From: Clostridia bacterium
Lineage (GTDB): Bacteria > Bacillota > Clostridia > Oscillospirales > Acutalibacteraceae
Assembly (NCBI GenBank): GCA_024404095.1
Contig: JAKSQO010000002.1
Coordinates: forward strand, 62,001-126,000
Direction of reading: 5' to 3'
DNA length: 64,000 nt
Program-made: the position numbers and the translations under genes
The notes under the pieces: model-generated
The model's input: only the letters and a program-made list of their open reading frames with translations
Database searches by the model: none
What the model was told of the DNA's origin: nothing
Part shown: one piece after another, positions 52,131 through 62,218 of the stretch
How positions within the stretch are numbered: the first letter of the stretch is position 1
Layout: each line of letters begins with the position of its first letter

Positions 52131-53684
52131 ATGGTAGTTACAAAATTCATTGCGGAGTTTTTAAATCAGTTCTTTATAAAAGGTGTCTGGGGTATATTTA
52201 AGGGTATTGGTCTTGGTATAGCTAATATCTTCAATATCCCTGAATATGTAAAAATATTCAAGTCATGGTCAGGCGATTTCAGCGCCGTTGACTGGATACT
52301 TGCAATTGTATCGGTTCTTGCAACAGTAGCAGTTCTTGCAGCAATTGTAATTATTCTTGTTGTTCTTATTAAAAAATACATCCGAGTACGTAAGACTCTT
52401 GTTGATCAGGAAGAGCTTCTTAACGAGGTTGGTAATCTTAACCGTGAAATTATCAAGCTTTCAAATGAGAAAGAAAAGATTCTTGCAATGAAGGTTTCAC
52501 AGCTTGGACTTAAGCCCGGTGAAAGCCCGTATCTTGAAAATGAAGAAAACGGTGAGGAGCAGGAAGAAAAGAAAGACGGCGAGGTTGATAAGACCGCAGA
52601 CGATTACAGCCGATTCTACAAATGTACTCAGGTTGACCTTGAACTTCCGAATTACGTTGCTCCTGATTTCGATAACGAGATTACACTTCCCGAGATCTGC
52701 GAAATGTTCCGTAACTATGCTTGCTCAAGACTTGGTCTTTTCTATGAGATAAAGATTATCCGTCTTTTCCTTTCGGCATTTGCTTCAACACGTCTTATTA
52801 TCCTTCAGGGTATTTCAGGTACTGGTAAAACTTCGCTTGCTTATGCTTGGGGTAAATTCCTCCAGAACCCTGTTACAATTGCATCTGTTCAGCCTTCATG
52901 GCGTGACCGTACTGAAATCTTCGGTTACTTTAACGAATTCACAAAGCGTTTTAACGAAACTGAAGTTCTTAAGAAAATGTACGAAGCAACATTTAAAGAG
53001 GAAATCTATCTTACAGTTCTTGACGAGATGAATATTGCCCGTGTTGAGTATTACTTCGCTGAGCTTCTTTCAATCCTTGAAATGCCGTCAAGAGATGAGT
53101 GGGTTGTTTCGCTTGTTCCGAGCGTATGGCCTACAGACCCTGCACACGTTATCGACGGTAAGCTCAAGCTTCCTGAGAATATGTGGTACATCGGTACAAT
53201 CAACAACGACGACTCTACGTTCGCTGTTTCCGATAAGGTTTACGACCGTGCTATTCCTATCGACCTTAACAGTAAGGGTAAGTTCTTTGAGGCTCCTTAC
53301 ACAGAGAACCTCGCCCTCAGCTACAAGCATCTTGAATCTATGTTCAGAGAGTGCCAGACAAAATACAAAGTATCTGATGAAAATCTTAAGAAAATTGAAG
53401 AGCTTGACGACTATGTTATTGAGCATTTCCGTCTTGCATTCGGTAACCGTATTGTTAAGCAGCTCAAGGAATTTGTTCCTGCATATGTCGGCTGCGGCGG
53501 TACAGAAATTGACGGTATCGACTTCGTTCTTGCAAAGAAAGTTTTCCGTAAGTTTGAAAGTCTGAACCTTTCATTTATCCGTGATGAAATCGACGGACTT
53601 GTTACATATCTTAATAAACACTTCGGTAAAGCTAACATGAACGAGTGTAAGGAATATCTTGAACTCCTCAAGAGACTTATGTAA
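52131..53684 (+). CDS. Membrane-anchored McrB-like AAA+ ATPase
   Basis: 517 residues. The N-terminus has an amphipathic region and a transmembrane helix at about 54-84 (WILAIVSVLATVAVLAAIVI), then a coiled-coil/acidic linker. The AAA+ module starts near residue 190; Walker A is GISGTGKTS (about 227-235) and Walker B is LTVLDEMNIARVEYYFAELL (about 293-312). This LDEMN-ARVEYYF wording is characteristic of the McrB family, followed by WYIGTINNDDSTFAVSDKVYDRA (sensor 1/Arg finger region). McrB proteins are cytoplasmic GTPases of restriction systems; membrane anchoring and the neighbouring fibre genes point to another role. The nucleotide (GTP or ATP) is not evident. Confidence 0.85.
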   Translation: MVVTKFIAEFLNQFFIKGVWGIFKGIGLGIANIFNIPEYVKIFKSWSGDFSAVDWILAIVSVLATVAVLAAIVIILVVLIKKYIRVRKTLVDQEELLNEVGNLNREIIKLSNEKEKILAMKVSQLGLKPGESPYLENEENGEEQEEKKDGEVDKTADDYSRFYKCTQVDLELPNYVAPDFDNEITLPEICEMFRNYACSRLGLFYEIKIIRLFLSAFASTRLIILQGISGTGKTSLAYAWGKFLQNPVTIASVQPSWRDRTEIFGYFNEFTKRFNETEVLKKMYEATFKEEIYLTVLDEMNIARVEYYFAELLSILEMPSRDEWVVSLVPSVWPTDPAHVIDGKLKLPENMWYIGTINNDDSTFAVSDKVYDRAIPIDLNSKGKFFEAPYTENLALSYKHLESMFRECQTKYKVSDENLKKIEELDDYVIEHFRLAFGNRIVKQLKEFVPAYVGCGGTEIDGIDFVLAKKVFRKFESLNLSFIRDEIDGLVTYLNKHFGKANMNECKEYLELLKRLM

Positions 53685-53723
53685 TTTACTTGAATCTATC
53701 AATGTCAAAAGGGGACATAGTAC

Positions 53724-55991
53724 ATGGAAAAATCATATCTTGAACTGTTTTTGGAGCACAAGGATAGTCTTGCTGCCCTTACCGAGGGTAATGTGTTCTA
53801 TGATGCAATGGAAAATTGCATTGAAACAGGTGATAACAAATATTCTTTGTTTAACAGATATTTTGAAAAGAAAATCGACCTCAGATGGGTTGAGGAAATA
53901 GAAGCATGTATTATCCCCCTTGATAACATTATGCGTGTTCCGAGAAAGTTCATTGTTCAGGAGGAAGAAATTGTTCCGATTGAGCGTGCACGAAAGATTA
54001 CAAATGAATCTATACGTCACCTTGCTCAGCACACAAATATGATTGCCAAGGTTGAGGGCGACGATGTTACTCCCAACCAGATACTCAATGTTTTCCGTGA
54101 GGAAAGCTTTGAGGTTTATGAAAACAGATTTGTTTTCACTTTGATGCAGAATCTTATCAGATTTATCGATATCAGATATAATGTAATTTTCAATGTATCC
54201 GATGACGATAACATGGCTTCACTTAAAACCGAAAGCTCATTTTATCGCGGACGTGAGAAAATTACATATAAGCTTGAGGTTTCAGCTCAGTCAGGCGGCG
54301 GTGAAACAGACGACACCGCAACCGGTCTTGACGGAGAAAACGCATCAGCATTTCAGAGAATTGAGCGTATTAAGAAGATTATCAATGAGTACGCACATTC
54401 TTCATTCATGAAGGAGCTTCAGAACTGCGTTCCTGTCCGTCCTCCTATTATGAGAACAAATGCTATTCAGAAGAATCCAAATTTCAGAGCTTGTCTTAAG
54501 CTATGGCAGTTTATTCAGTCATATACAGACCTTGGTTATGAGATTACCGTTAAGGAATCTAATGATATGGTCAGCGATGAGTACAGAAGACAGATCGGTC
54601 AGATGGCCGCTATCAATTATATGATGCTCAAAGCCAATACGATGTCAGAGGATGCAGTCGGCAAGCAGAAGCGCCGTAAGATTAAGCCAAAACTTCTTAA
54701 GAGACTTGCTGAGGAGCTTGTTCTTGACTACGATATGGAAGACGTTGAGATTCAGCGTGTTTTCGTTGATGAAATTAAGCGTGTAAGCAAGCGCAAGATG
54801 GAAGCAGAAAAGAAGATTCAGGAAGCAATCCAGCGTTCTCTTGATGCTGAGAATGCACGCAAGAAGGCTATTGAGGATAAAATTAAAGCTCAGATTGCTC
54901 ATGAAAAAGAGATGGAGCGCAAGCGTATCGCAAGAGAAAAAGAGAGAGAACGTATTGCACTTCAGAAAGAGAAAGAGCGCATTGCAAAAGCAAAGGCGAA
55001 AGAGAAGGCAAGAATTGCAAAAGAGAAAGAAATGGCAAAGATTGCAAAACAGAAGGAAAGAGAAAAAGCAAGAATTGCCAAGGAGAAAGAAAAGCTCCGT
55101 CTTCAGAAAGAAAAAGAACGTGCCGAAAAGCTCAAAGCACGCGAAGAAGCACGTATTGCAAAGGAAAAGCAGCTTGAAGAAATGCGCATAGCAAAAGAAA
55201 AAGCTAAGAAGCAGGCAGAACTCGAGAAGCAGAGAGCTGCAAAGCAGGCTGCAATAGATAAAGAGAAAGCTGCAAAGGCTAAGGCGAAAGAGAAAGAGAA
55301 AGAGCGTCAGGCAAAGGCTCTTGCTGCCGAAAAAGCAAAAGCCAAGGCTGCGGCAGCAAAGCAGAAAGAGAAAGAAGCTATTATTAAGGCTCGTGAGGCA
55401 CAGGCTGAAAAAGACCGCATAGCTAAGGCAAAGGCTAAGGAAAAAGAACGCCTTGCAAAAGAGAAAGCTAAAGAGCAGGAAAGAATAGCAAAAGAAAAAG
55501 CTGCTGAAAAAGCAAAGATAGAGAAGCAGAAAGCTGCTGAAAAGGAAAAAGCAAAAGCTGCTGCGGCAAAACAAAAAGAAAAAGAAGCTGTTCTGAAAGC
55601 TCGTGAAGCACAGGCTGAGAAAGAGCGAATAGCTAAAGAAAAGGCTAAGGAAAAGGAAGCCATAGCAAAGCAGAAGGCTGCTGAAAAAGCAAAGGCTGAC
55701 AAGGAAAAAGCCAAGGCAAAAGAAAAAGAGCGCATTGCAAAGATGAAAGCGGCTCAGGCGGAAAAGGACCGAATAGCTAAAGAAAAAGCTAAGGAAAAAG
55801 AACGCATTGCCCGCGAGAAAATCAAAGAGCAGGAGCGCATTGCCCGTGAGAAGGCAAAGGAAAAAGAGCGTATAGCAAAAGAAAAAGCTAAAGCAAAAGC
55901 CAGGGAGCAGGAGCGAATAGCCCGCGAAAAGGCAAAGGCTAAGGAAAAGGCTCTTAAAGAGAAGACAGCAAAAGCTTCTAAGGAAGATTAA
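53724..55991 (+). CDS. DUF2357-like protein with 400-residue charged helical tail
   Basis: 755 residues, no signal peptide or transmembrane helix. Residues 1-350 include REESFEVYENRFVFTLMQNL (about 124-145), the hallmark of DUF2357, a domain found in McrC-like partners of McrB ATPases, here usually joined to a PD-(D/E)xK nuclease. In this protein no nuclease motif is visible; from about residue 354 to the end the sequence is almost only Lys, Glu, Ala, Arg, Ile and Gln in repeated units such as ERIAKEKAKEKERIAK, predicting a very long single helix or coiled coil. It is encoded 39 bp after the McrB-like gene, a conserved-looking pair. Confidence 0.8.
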   Translation: MEKSYLELFLEHKDSLAALTEGNVFYDAMENCIETGDNKYSLFNRYFEKKIDLRWVEEIEACIIPLDNIMRVPRKFIVQEEEIVPIERARKITNESIRHLAQHTNMIAKVEGDDVTPNQILNVFREESFEVYENRFVFTLMQNLIRFIDIRYNVIFNVSDDDNMASLKTESSFYRGREKITYKLEVSAQSGGGETDDTATGLDGENASAFQRIERIKKIINEYAHSSFMKELQNCVPVRPPIMRTNAIQKNPNFRACLKLWQFIQSYTDLGYEITVKESNDMVSDEYRRQIGQMAAINYMMLKANTMSEDAVGKQKRRKIKPKLLKRLAEELVLDYDMEDVEIQRVFVDEIKRVSKRKMEAEKKIQEAIQRSLDAENARKKAIEDKIKAQIAHEKEMERKRIAREKERERIALQKEKERIAKAKAKEKARIAKEKEMAKIAKQKEREKARIAKEKEKLRLQKEKERAEKLKAREEARIAKEKQLEEMRIAKEKAKKQAELEKQRAAKQAAIDKEKAAKAKAKEKEKERQAKALAAEKAKAKAAAAKQKEKEAIIKAREAQAEKDRIAKAKAKEKERLAKEKAKEQERIAKEKAAEKAKIEKQKAAEKEKAKAAAAKQKEKEAVLKAREAQAEKERIAKEKAKEKEAIAKQKAAEKAKADKEKAKAKEKERIAKMKAAQAEKDRIAKEKAKEKERIAREKIKEQERIAREKAKEKERIAKEKAKAKAREQERIAREKAKAKEKALKEKTAKASKED
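54784..55988 (+). repeat. Low-complexity region encoding the Lys/Glu/Ala-rich helix
   Basis: About 1.2 kb of purine-rich, imperfectly repeated codons (AAA, GAA, GCA, GAG) with no exact repeat unit. It produces long false open frames on the opposite strand (for example 54645-55574). Confidence 0.88.
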
Positions 55992-56037
55992 ATTATTTGA
56001 TTCGCCGACGTAAGTCGGTTAGTGGAGGTCTTGGAAC

Positions 56038-59000
56038 ATGAAAAAGAGGAGACTTGAAAGGGTTGCGGTGATGATCCTCAGCAGTGCTATGCTGATTTCA
56101 TCAACCGGAATAATGTCATCACTGGCTGCAACTGTCAGTGAGTCTTCCTCTGCGCCTACAAGTGCGTTTTCTGAGTCTGTTTCCTCCACAACAGTAGCTC
56201 AGGAAGGCGGAGTTGTAGCAAAGAATGATGTTGTTGAAGAGGGCGGAGCCCTTGTTCAGAACGAAAAGGGTGACGGAAGTGTTGAGAATCCTTATCAGAT
56301 TTCAAACGCAGAAGACTTCCTTAGAATGACCTCAAAAATCAATCTTACTACCGGCTCAGATAAATACTTTATTCTTACTTCAGATATTGACCTTTCTACA
56401 GTTACAGAAGAAAACTTTATAAAGAACGGCGGTTCACTTGTCGGTGTCAGCAAGAAGCTTGCGAAGAGCTCAGAAAATGTTTTCTTTAACCTTAACGGTA
56501 ACGGACATAAAATCAAGGGTCTTAATGTAAATGTAACATCCTCATCTATTGTTTCGATTTTTGGTTTCGTTAATGACAAATCTACAATCAAGAACATAAT
56601 TGTTGAGAAGCCGAGAATTACTTCAACGAGTGAAAATCTTGTTTCAGCTTCAACACTTGTATATGAAAACAAGGGTACAATCAACAATGTTCAGATTACA
56701 TATCCTGTAATCACGCTTGCCAAGTCAAAGTCTGCTGCTTTCGTTGCTTCAGTAAATGATGGAACAATATCAAAAGTTACAGTAAAGGCTTCGCACACAA
56801 ATGCAAGTGCAGCATCTGCTGACAATCACACAATATCTGCATTCGGTTCTGTTGGTGCTATTGCAGGCGTTAACCGCGGAAAAATTATTTCTTCATCTGC
56901 AATCAATATCGGTATGTTCATACCGACAGCGGCAGATTCTAAGACAGTTTACGGCGGCATTGCAGGTCGCAGCTCGGGCATCATCTCCGACTGTGTATCG
57001 ACAGGTAATGTTTTCGGCGGAAAATCAACTGATATTGCATCAGGTATTGTTGGTAAGGCTGAGACAGGACTTAAATTAACAAACAACTATACACTTGTTA
57101 CACTTTCAAATTCGGTGTCAGGTTATGCTGTAATCGGTACAGCTGGTACAGCCGATATGCTGACTGATTGTTACTGGTCAAGTGACGTAAGCCGCAGAAG
57201 TGTTCCGACAGCGGATTATGCAAATAATGAAAACAATCTTGCTGTAAGCTCATTCAAGGTTCTTCCTGCCGGAAAAACTCTGAAAATAGGAAAGTCCGAT
57301 ACTATGACAACATCATGGAGCAAGGCTGTATTTGAGCTTGACGGCGGATACAAAACAAAGAATGAAAATATTACTGCGAATGACAACGCAACTGAGATGA
57401 CTGTCAAGAGCGGAAAGATTGATTCTGTAAATACAGTATCTTATGCTGCTAAGATTTCTCTTCCGGCTTCTGTCGGTTCGGGTGCTCCTGTCAAGCAGAA
57501 TATGCGTATATATGTTCTTAATGTTCCTGCGGATACAAAGGGTAACGGAACAAAGGAGAATCCTCTCGAAATAAAAAATACAGCTGAATTTGGTTTCCTT
57601 GCTTATGCAACAGGCATACACTGCAAACTTGTGAATAATATAACAGCCACCAGCAAGGTGAATATGTTCAGAGGTTCAATTGACGGTTGCGGATATACTA
57701 TCAGCACAAAGAGTCCTCTTTTCAACACCTTCAGCGGTAAAGCAGAGAATCTCAATATTATTGTAAACAAGGATATATCAAGAGCTGTATTCGGTAACGT
57801 AATCGGTGCTTCTATGAGCAATATCGGTGTAGTCTTGAAAGATGGTGTAAGCTTTAAGGCTGAAAGCTCAAATTCAGGTATCCTCGCTGATAAAATTATA
57901 GGCAAATCAGCATTTGACGATTGCCGAGTAAAGGGCAATATCGTTGTTACTTCGGATAAAATTACAAATATCGGCGGTTTTGCAGGTATTGCAGCAGGTG
58001 AAGGCTCAATATTTACAAACAGCGGTGCAGTAACAAACATCACATCAGCTGAAGGTGTAAAATACAAATCAGCGGTAAACTTTATCGGTACTGTTTCTGC
58101 TGATAAGAGTATATTTGAAAACTGTTATGCAGGCGGTGCAAACAAAGCCGGTTCATATATGTTTATCGGTACGGCAGATGTGAAGTCTATAGCTGTAAAG
58201 AATATCTGCGTTGATTACGGCGCTGATAAGTCGGCGGCAGCACTTCCTGTTGATTTCAATTCCTGCGGTGAAAAGATAGACAAGAATCAGTTTACAGAGT
58301 GGAAGTTTGACAATGGAAATACAGGCTTCTTTACAGGCAACGGAAGCAAGTTTGAAACAACTCTTCCGTCAGTAAAAGCTGTTAAGAATTCATCTGCGTC
58401 AGACTTAAGCCTTGCTTATGACAAGACAAAGATTTCTGCATCAGTTACTGTTGCGGATGGCAAAGCAGTTCTCAGCGTCAGCCGTTTAAACGGTGTTGTT
58501 ACTGTCAAGGCGGTTCCTGTAACTGTTATCAATACAAAGACAGGTCTTTCAGCTGTTATATATGTATCAAACGGACTCGAAAAGGACGCAAAGGGCAACT
58601 GGATTGTTTCTTCTGCATTTGACCTTGCTTATATCGGAGAAAACATCGAAGAGATGAACAAGGCGAGCTTTGCGGTGAGCAAGAATATTGATATGTCGGT
58701 TGTCGATGGTTTTACACCGATTGGTTCAACGGGTACTGCATTCAGCGGAACCTTTGACGGAAACGGTCATACAATTTCAAATCTTAAGATAAACGGCACA
58801 GCAAAGACGGCTCTCTTCGGAACGCTTGCTGACGCAACCGTAAAGAATATTAAGCTTTCAAACGCTTCGGTTACTTCCGAAGGCGGATATGCGGCAGTTG
58901 TCGCAGGTCAGGCAACAGGAAAGACTGTTATCAGCGGAATTACTGTTGAAAAGTCAAACGTAAATGTCGCAGATAATTACTCAGCAATTATTGTTGCTTC

Positions 59001-62000
59001 GGTTGACAATGCATCGAATGTTAAAATTTCTGATATCAATGTTAAGAATTCAGCTGTTAAGTCAAGCGCAAACTATGCTGGTGCGGTTGCAGGTAAGATT
59101 ACCGATAACTGCTCTGTAAACAATGTAACCGTTGACGGCTTCACGGCGGTTGGTTCAAACTTTATTTCAGGTATTGCAGGCCTTGCAACCGGTGAAAAGT
59201 CAATCAATATAAGCAATGTTAAGGTAAATGCATCTGATATCAGCGGTGTATCCGAGATTTCAGGTATTGCTTCGGGCATCGGTTCGGGCGCTGTTATTAA
59301 GAATACAGAGGTTAAGTCCTCAGGGCTTTATACCCTTTCAACCGATTCGTCATTTGTTGCCGGCGGTATTTCGGCTGTATTCGGTTCAGTAATTGAAAAC
59401 GCTGTTGTTGATACAGCAAAAATTACAGCAGGTATTGCAGGCGGAATTGTCGGTAAGACTTCGGCTGATTGTGCACTTACAGTTAAGGGTGCAAAGGTTG
59501 TGTCAACTGATGTTTCTTCAGACGGTGCCAATACTGCTGCCGCAGGTATTCTTGCAGTACACAATACGAAGGGAAGCGCTGTAATTGAGAGTGGCTTCGT
59601 TGACGAAAAAACAAGTATAAACGGCGCAGCTGTGACAGCCGGAATTGTCGGTGATTGCTCAGGTGCTGACAGTATACTTAAAATAGAAGAAACAAAATCG
59701 TTTGCAGATGTAAATGGTTCGGAAACAGCAAATGCGGTTTCTGCCGCAGGTGGTCTCGGACGTATAGGCACATCAGCAATCAACAGCGTTTCAATCAACG
59801 GTGTTACAGTCGGCGGCTCGGTAAGCGGACTTAACACAGTCGGCGGAATTATAGGTCTTATCAAGAAGGGCGAGAGCTATAATTCAAAATCACCGGTTGT
59901 TTCAGCATCAATCGCTTTCTCCCGGCTCGAGGTGCTCAATCCTCAGACACAGGCAGGAATGATTGTCGGCGGTCTTGAATCTGACAAGGTTCTTGATTCA
60001 AAAATGCTCAATAAGGCATTTACAAATGTAATTGTTTCAACTTATTACGGTTCTGTCGGAGTTTACTCTCAGCAGAGCGAACTTGCAGGCGGAAATGTAA
60101 TTGATATGGATAAGCCGAATGGCAATCCGATAGTTGCTTCTGTTTCAAAGATTTCAACATATGACGAAGTGCCTGTATCAATCAGCAATCTTCCGAACGT
60201 TGACGGCTTTGTATTTGATTCGACAACAGGTTGGATTTCAGAATCTGACGAAAGAATCGAAGTGGTATCTTCAACAGAGAATTCTGCTGTTCTTAAGGCA
60301 AAACACATGGCAGATATTTCAGTTGTTTCATATTATGTACTTGACAGTGATGCACAGGTAAGAGTTCCGGTTCACTTTGAAGTTTCTTCTGATATCAGAA
60401 CACCTCTTAAGGGTAACGGCACAAAAGCAAGTCCGTACCTTGTTTCAAGCGCATATGACCTTGAAACAGTAGCTCAGTACAGTAGTGACAATGCATATTT
60501 TGTTCTTAGTGAGGATATTGTTCTTACTCCTGCTGATTTTGAGTTTGGTGGCGCATTCTACAATGTCGGAAACGGTTTCATTACAATCGGCAATGCAGAA
60601 AACGGCTTCAAGGGATCATTTAGCGGACTTTACAACGGAAAGATTCATTCAATCACAGGTCTTTCACTTGCAGGTAATGCTTTTGGCGGTCTCTTCGGTG
60701 CAACAGACGGTGCAGAGATTTCAGATATCGTAATTAACAAAGCTGATGTTTCGGGTCTCAATTACGCAGGTGTAATTGTAGGACACGCAAAGGATACTGT
60801 AATTAAGAACATTACAATCAATTCATCAGAGGTTAAGGCAACTGAATTTGGCGGATATGCAGGTTCTGTTGTCGGATATGCTGAGAATACGGAAATCGAG
60901 AATGTAAAGATTAACAGTTCTGCAATAAGGACAAATCTTGATGCAACCTCAGCTACTGTTGAGATTGCAGGCGGAATTGCAGGTGTATTCAACGGAACTG
61001 TTAAGAATATTGCAGTGAACAATTCAAGCGTCGAAGCAGGTACACTTGCAGGCGGAATTATCGGTGAAGTTCGTGGCGGCAAAGCTGTCATTAACGGTGT
61101 TTCAGTAAACGCTGATGTTACAGCGGATATAGCAGGCGGCGCAGTCGGAAGTGTTGATAACATTCTCAAGCTTAGTATTAACAAGTGTTACATAAGCGGC
61201 GAGGTTAACGGAACAGAGACTGCTGCGGGCTTGATAGGCTCAGTAAACGGTCAGACGGGTCTTGATAATGCTAAGGCTCCTGTCGCTGTTGATACAGTAA
61301 TTACTTCAAAGATTTCCAAAGCGGAAACAAACGGTATTCTCTTTGGTGCTGTGTCTGAAAAGGTTGTATGTGATAAGAAGAATGTTAATACAAAAGTATT
61401 TAATGATATTTATTATTCTTCTTACCAAAACGATATGAGCCTGTTCGGAAATGATAAGATTAAGGCATATCAGTATGCGGATTACGATGCAACAGATCTC
61501 AACAATATAGTGTTTGTTGCGGACGGTGCTGAATACGATTCAATTGTTTGCGGTGCGGATGCGGTTGTACTTGATGCAGATTCGCTTAAGCTGAATGGTG
61601 TCAAGGGCGATTACAAGTCATTTACCGCAGCGGATAAAATCTTTAAGCTTGAAAATGTCAAGTCTGTTTCCGAAAATGCGTTAGTATATAATAGTGCAGA
61701 TTCTTCTTTGAGGTTCAGCTCGGATAATGTAGACAATGCAACAGCTGTTCTTGAATATAATGACGGTCTTGAAATTGCAGTTGATGTAGTAAGAGGTGCA
61801 GATAATAAGCCGGAAGCTGCGGACACAACGGTTGTTACTGCAAAGATTAAGGATAAGACTGACGGTGCACTTAAAGATAAGCTTATCGGTGTTTCATTAA
61901 AGACTAAGGACAATGATAAAGTATATTCAGCAGACAGCTTTATAAAGGTTAACTCAAAGACGGTTGCCGCTGTTGCGGGAGCTGACAACGGAATTTATAT

Positions 62001-62199
62001 CAGCGCTGTTCTTCCCCAGAACGTATCTTACAGCGTAACTGCTGTTGACGAAAACGGAAATGAGCTTAAAACCGTAAATGCAGGCAGCGAAGGTTACTTT
62101 GTTTCTGCTGAAAATGCTGAGTCAGCAGCTGTAACGATTACAGCTGAGAGCAATAGCGTATGGGGCTTGCACGCTGTTTGGGGTGCAATAGGTAAATAA
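56038..62199 (+). CDS. Giant secreted GLUG-type beta-helix protein
   Basis: 2053 residues. The signal peptide starts KKRRLERVAVMILSSAMLIS and ends near SLA-A. At least four modules open with an entry motif of the form GxGTxExPyxIxxAxDL: about residues 80, 502, 850 and 1458. Between them run many short Gly/Ala/Val/Asn-rich repeats such as AGAVAGKITDNCSVNNVTV, typical of GLUG repeats that stack into a beta-helix. No LPxTG, S-layer or dockerin motif is visible; the C-terminus is SVWGLHAVWGAIGK. It is presumably an adhesin or matrix protein, 46 bp behind the DUF2357-like gene. The anchoring mode is unknown. Confidence 0.85.
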   Translation: MKKRRLERVAVMILSSAMLISSTGIMSSLAATVSESSSAPTSAFSESVSSTTVAQEGGVVAKNDVVEEGGALVQNEKGDGSVENPYQISNAEDFLRMTSKINLTTGSDKYFILTSDIDLSTVTEENFIKNGGSLVGVSKKLAKSSENVFFNLNGNGHKIKGLNVNVTSSSIVSIFGFVNDKSTIKNIIVEKPRITSTSENLVSASTLVYENKGTINNVQITYPVITLAKSKSAAFVASVNDGTISKVTVKASHTNASAASADNHTISAFGSVGAIAGVNRGKIISSSAINIGMFIPTAADSKTVYGGIAGRSSGIISDCVSTGNVFGGKSTDIASGIVGKAETGLKLTNNYTLVTLSNSVSGYAVIGTAGTADMLTDCYWSSDVSRRSVPTADYANNENNLAVSSFKVLPAGKTLKIGKSDTMTTSWSKAVFELDGGYKTKNENITANDNATEMTVKSGKIDSVNTVSYAAKISLPASVGSGAPVKQNMRIYVLNVPADTKGNGTKENPLEIKNTAEFGFLAYATGIHCKLVNNITATSKVNMFRGSIDGCGYTISTKSPLFNTFSGKAENLNIIVNKDISRAVFGNVIGASMSNIGVVLKDGVSFKAESSNSGILADKIIGKSAFDDCRVKGNIVVTSDKITNIGGFAGIAAGEGSIFTNSGAVTNITSAEGVKYKSAVNFIGTVSADKSIFENCYAGGANKAGSYMFIGTADVKSIAVKNICVDYGADKSAAALPVDFNSCGEKIDKNQFTEWKFDNGNTGFFTGNGSKFETTLPSVKAVKNSSASDLSLAYDKTKISASVTVADGKAVLSVSRLNGVVTVKAVPVTVINTKTGLSAVIYVSNGLEKDAKGNWIVSSAFDLAYIGENIEEMNKASFAVSKNIDMSVVDGFTPIGSTGTAFSGTFDGNGHTISNLKINGTAKTALFGTLADATVKNIKLSNASVTSEGGYAAVVAGQATGKTVISGITVEKSNVNVADNYSAIIVASVDNASNVKISDINVKNSAVKSSANYAGAVAGKITDNCSVNNVTVDGFTAVGSNFISGIAGLATGEKSINISNVKVNASDISGVSEISGIASGIGSGAVIKNTEVKSSGLYTLSTDSSFVAGGISAVFGSVIENAVVDTAKITAGIAGGIVGKTSADCALTVKGAKVVSTDVSSDGANTAAAGILAVHNTKGSAVIESGFVDEKTSINGAAVTAGIVGDCSGADSILKIEETKSFADVNGSETANAVSAAGGLGRIGTSAINSVSINGVTVGGSVSGLNTVGGIIGLIKKGESYNSKSPVVSASIAFSRLEVLNPQTQAGMIVGGLESDKVLDSKMLNKAFTNVIVSTYYGSVGVYSQQSELAGGNVIDMDKPNGNPIVASVSKISTYDEVPVSISNLPNVDGFVFDSTTGWISESDERIEVVSSTENSAVLKAKHMADISVVSYYVLDSDAQVRVPVHFEVSSDIRTPLKGNGTKASPYLVSSAYDLETVAQYSSDNAYFVLSEDIVLTPADFEFGGAFYNVGNGFITIGNAENGFKGSFSGLYNGKIHSITGLSLAGNAFGGLFGATDGAEISDIVINKADVSGLNYAGVIVGHAKDTVIKNITINSSEVKATEFGGYAGSVVGYAENTEIENVKINSSAIRTNLDATSATVEIAGGIAGVFNGTVKNIAVNNSSVEAGTLAGGIIGEVRGGKAVINGVSVNADVTADIAGGAVGSVDNILKLSINKCYISGEVNGTETAAGLIGSVNGQTGLDNAKAPVAVDTVITSKISKAETNGILFGAVSEKVVCDKKNVNTKVFNDIYYSSYQNDMSLFGNDKIKAYQYADYDATDLNNIVFVADGAEYDSIVCGADAVVLDADSLKLNGVKGDYKSFTAADKIFKLENVKSVSENALVYNSADSSLRFSSDNVDNATAVLEYNDGLEIAVDVVRGADNKPEAADTTVVTAKIKDKTDGALKDKLIGVSLKTKDNDKVYSADSFIKVNSKTVAAVAGADNGIYISAVLPQNVSYSVTAVDENGNELKTVNAGSEGYFVSAENAESAAVTITAESNSVWGLHAVWGAIGK

Positions 62200-62218
62200 A
62201 CAAAGGGTTGATGTTGTG

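Noticed and set aside
54645-55574. 309-residue open frame on the minus strand, rich in Cys, Phe, Leu and Ser
   Set aside because: It is the antisense shadow of the AAA/GAA/GCA-rich helix-coding region; no ribosome site and no sensible protein composition.
52131-55991. McrBC-type restriction system
   Set aside because: The McrB-like ATPase is membrane-anchored and the DUF2357-like partner shows no PD-(D/E)xK nuclease motif; neighbours are export and surface genes, not defence genes.
59328-59864. Long minus-strand frames across the GLUG-type gene
   Set aside because: They mirror the repeated Gly/Ala/Val codons of the 2053-residue protein and have Pro/Thr/Ala-only composition.
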